NCBI GenBank assembly: GCA_964495705.1
Contig: CAZBWS010000022.1
Coordinates: forward strand, 1 to 29,497
Direction: 5' to 3'
Origin: CAZBWS01 sp964495705
GTDB lineage: Bacteria; Pseudomonadota; Gammaproteobacteria; HTCC5015
Length of the DNA: 29,497 nucleotides
This document shows, one piece after another, positions 29,426 to 29,497 of this stretch. A program made the translations under genes and the position numbers. The first letter of the stretch is position 1. Each line of letters starts with the position of its first letter. A model generated the notes under the pieces. That model saw only the letters and a program-made list of their open reading frames with translations. It was not told the origin of the DNA and made no database searches.

Positions 29426-29497
29426 ATGCATATTTTTAAGAAGGCTCTTTTGCCATTGATGGCAACGGCTGCCATTGTAGGCTGTTCTAATGACAAC
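29426..29497 (+). CDS. Lipoprotein, N-terminus only (cut by the window edge)
   Basis: Only 24 codons are visible. The ATG at 29426 lies 6 bases after AGGGGG; an in-frame ATG at 29420 abuts the site and is less likely. The start M-H-I-F-K-K is followed by a hydrophobic stretch and a lipobox I-V-G-C with Cys20, the residue that would be lipidated, then S-N-D-N. Ser at +2 favours outer-membrane sorting by Lol rather than retention in the inner membrane. Nothing can be said of function. Confidence 0.75.
   Translation, partial: MHIFKKALLPLMATAAIVGCSNDN

Noticed and set aside
1..29497. CRISPR arrays, insertion sequences, phage genes, tRNA or rRNA genes
   Set aside because: No regularly spaced repeats with unique spacers, no transposase or integrase motifs, and no tRNA- or rRNA-like sequence were seen on reading both strands.

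Overview
The window looks like chromosome from a free-living, probably marine or aquatic gammaproteobacterium. The genes best matched to known proteins (Hsp15, PcnB with its Arg-rich tail, FabR-type TetR repressor, TrmH, PurT, LpxL-family acyltransferase, DinB) are all gammaproteobacterial in type. The order folK / deoxynucleoside kinase / panBCD and the moderate GC suggest a relative of Cellvibrionales or Pseudomonadales; that placement is inference. It is mostly housekeeping DNA with no phage, insertion sequence, CRISPR, tRNA or rRNA.

Layout. 1-1367: 3' part of a renalase-like flavoprotein gene overlapping hslR. 1587-3263: ammonium channel amt then PII gene glnK, with an NtrC-like site upstream and a terminator after. 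3275-3597: a remnant of a YpfJ-type zinc-metallopeptidase gene. 3598-8388: pcnB, folK, a deoxynucleoside kinase, panB, panC, panD, with a promoter before panD and a shared terminator. 8407-10165: purEK on the minus strand. 10171-11001: secreted DUF547 protein. 11126-13653: purT and an old-yellow-enzyme-like reductase. 13654-14790: AT-rich stretch with an unrecognised membrane-anchored protein. 14801-16808: divergent lipid A acyltransferase-like gene and dinB. 16872-18703: two overlapping hotdog thioesterases converging on a MEST-like hydrolase. 18787-20654: a pore-less voltage-sensor-like membrane protein followed by four genes for proteins under 60 residues. 20744-22301: AlkB-type dioxygenase overlapping an alpha/beta hydrolase gene, divergent from a fabR-like regulator. 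23199-23869: a 60-residue protein and yjbQ. 23874-26925: trmH, glpK and a monoacylglycerol-lipase-like gene. 27084-29136: an ABM-like protein with a Lys/Pro-rich tail converging on a patatin phospholipase. 29426-29497: start of a lipoprotein.

How they fit together. panBCD makes pantothenate, and folK supplies folate for the PanB reaction. purE, purK and purT are three steps of purine synthesis. amt and glnK handle ammonium uptake and nitrogen sensing. Lipase-like hydrolases, glpK, a patatin, an LpxL-family acyltransferase and a FabR-like repressor give the right half a lipid theme.

The most unusual signal is not a gene. The 10-mer ATGCGGATAR (R = A or G) occurs nine times on both strands, against about 0.1 expected by chance. 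Most copies lie inside genes, twice in inverted pairs, once as a probable terminator. This is how DNA uptake sequences behave in Pasteurellaceae and Neisseriaceae, and I propose it as a candidate uptake-type signal. The second is the voltage-sensor-like protein beside a cluster of very small membrane proteins.
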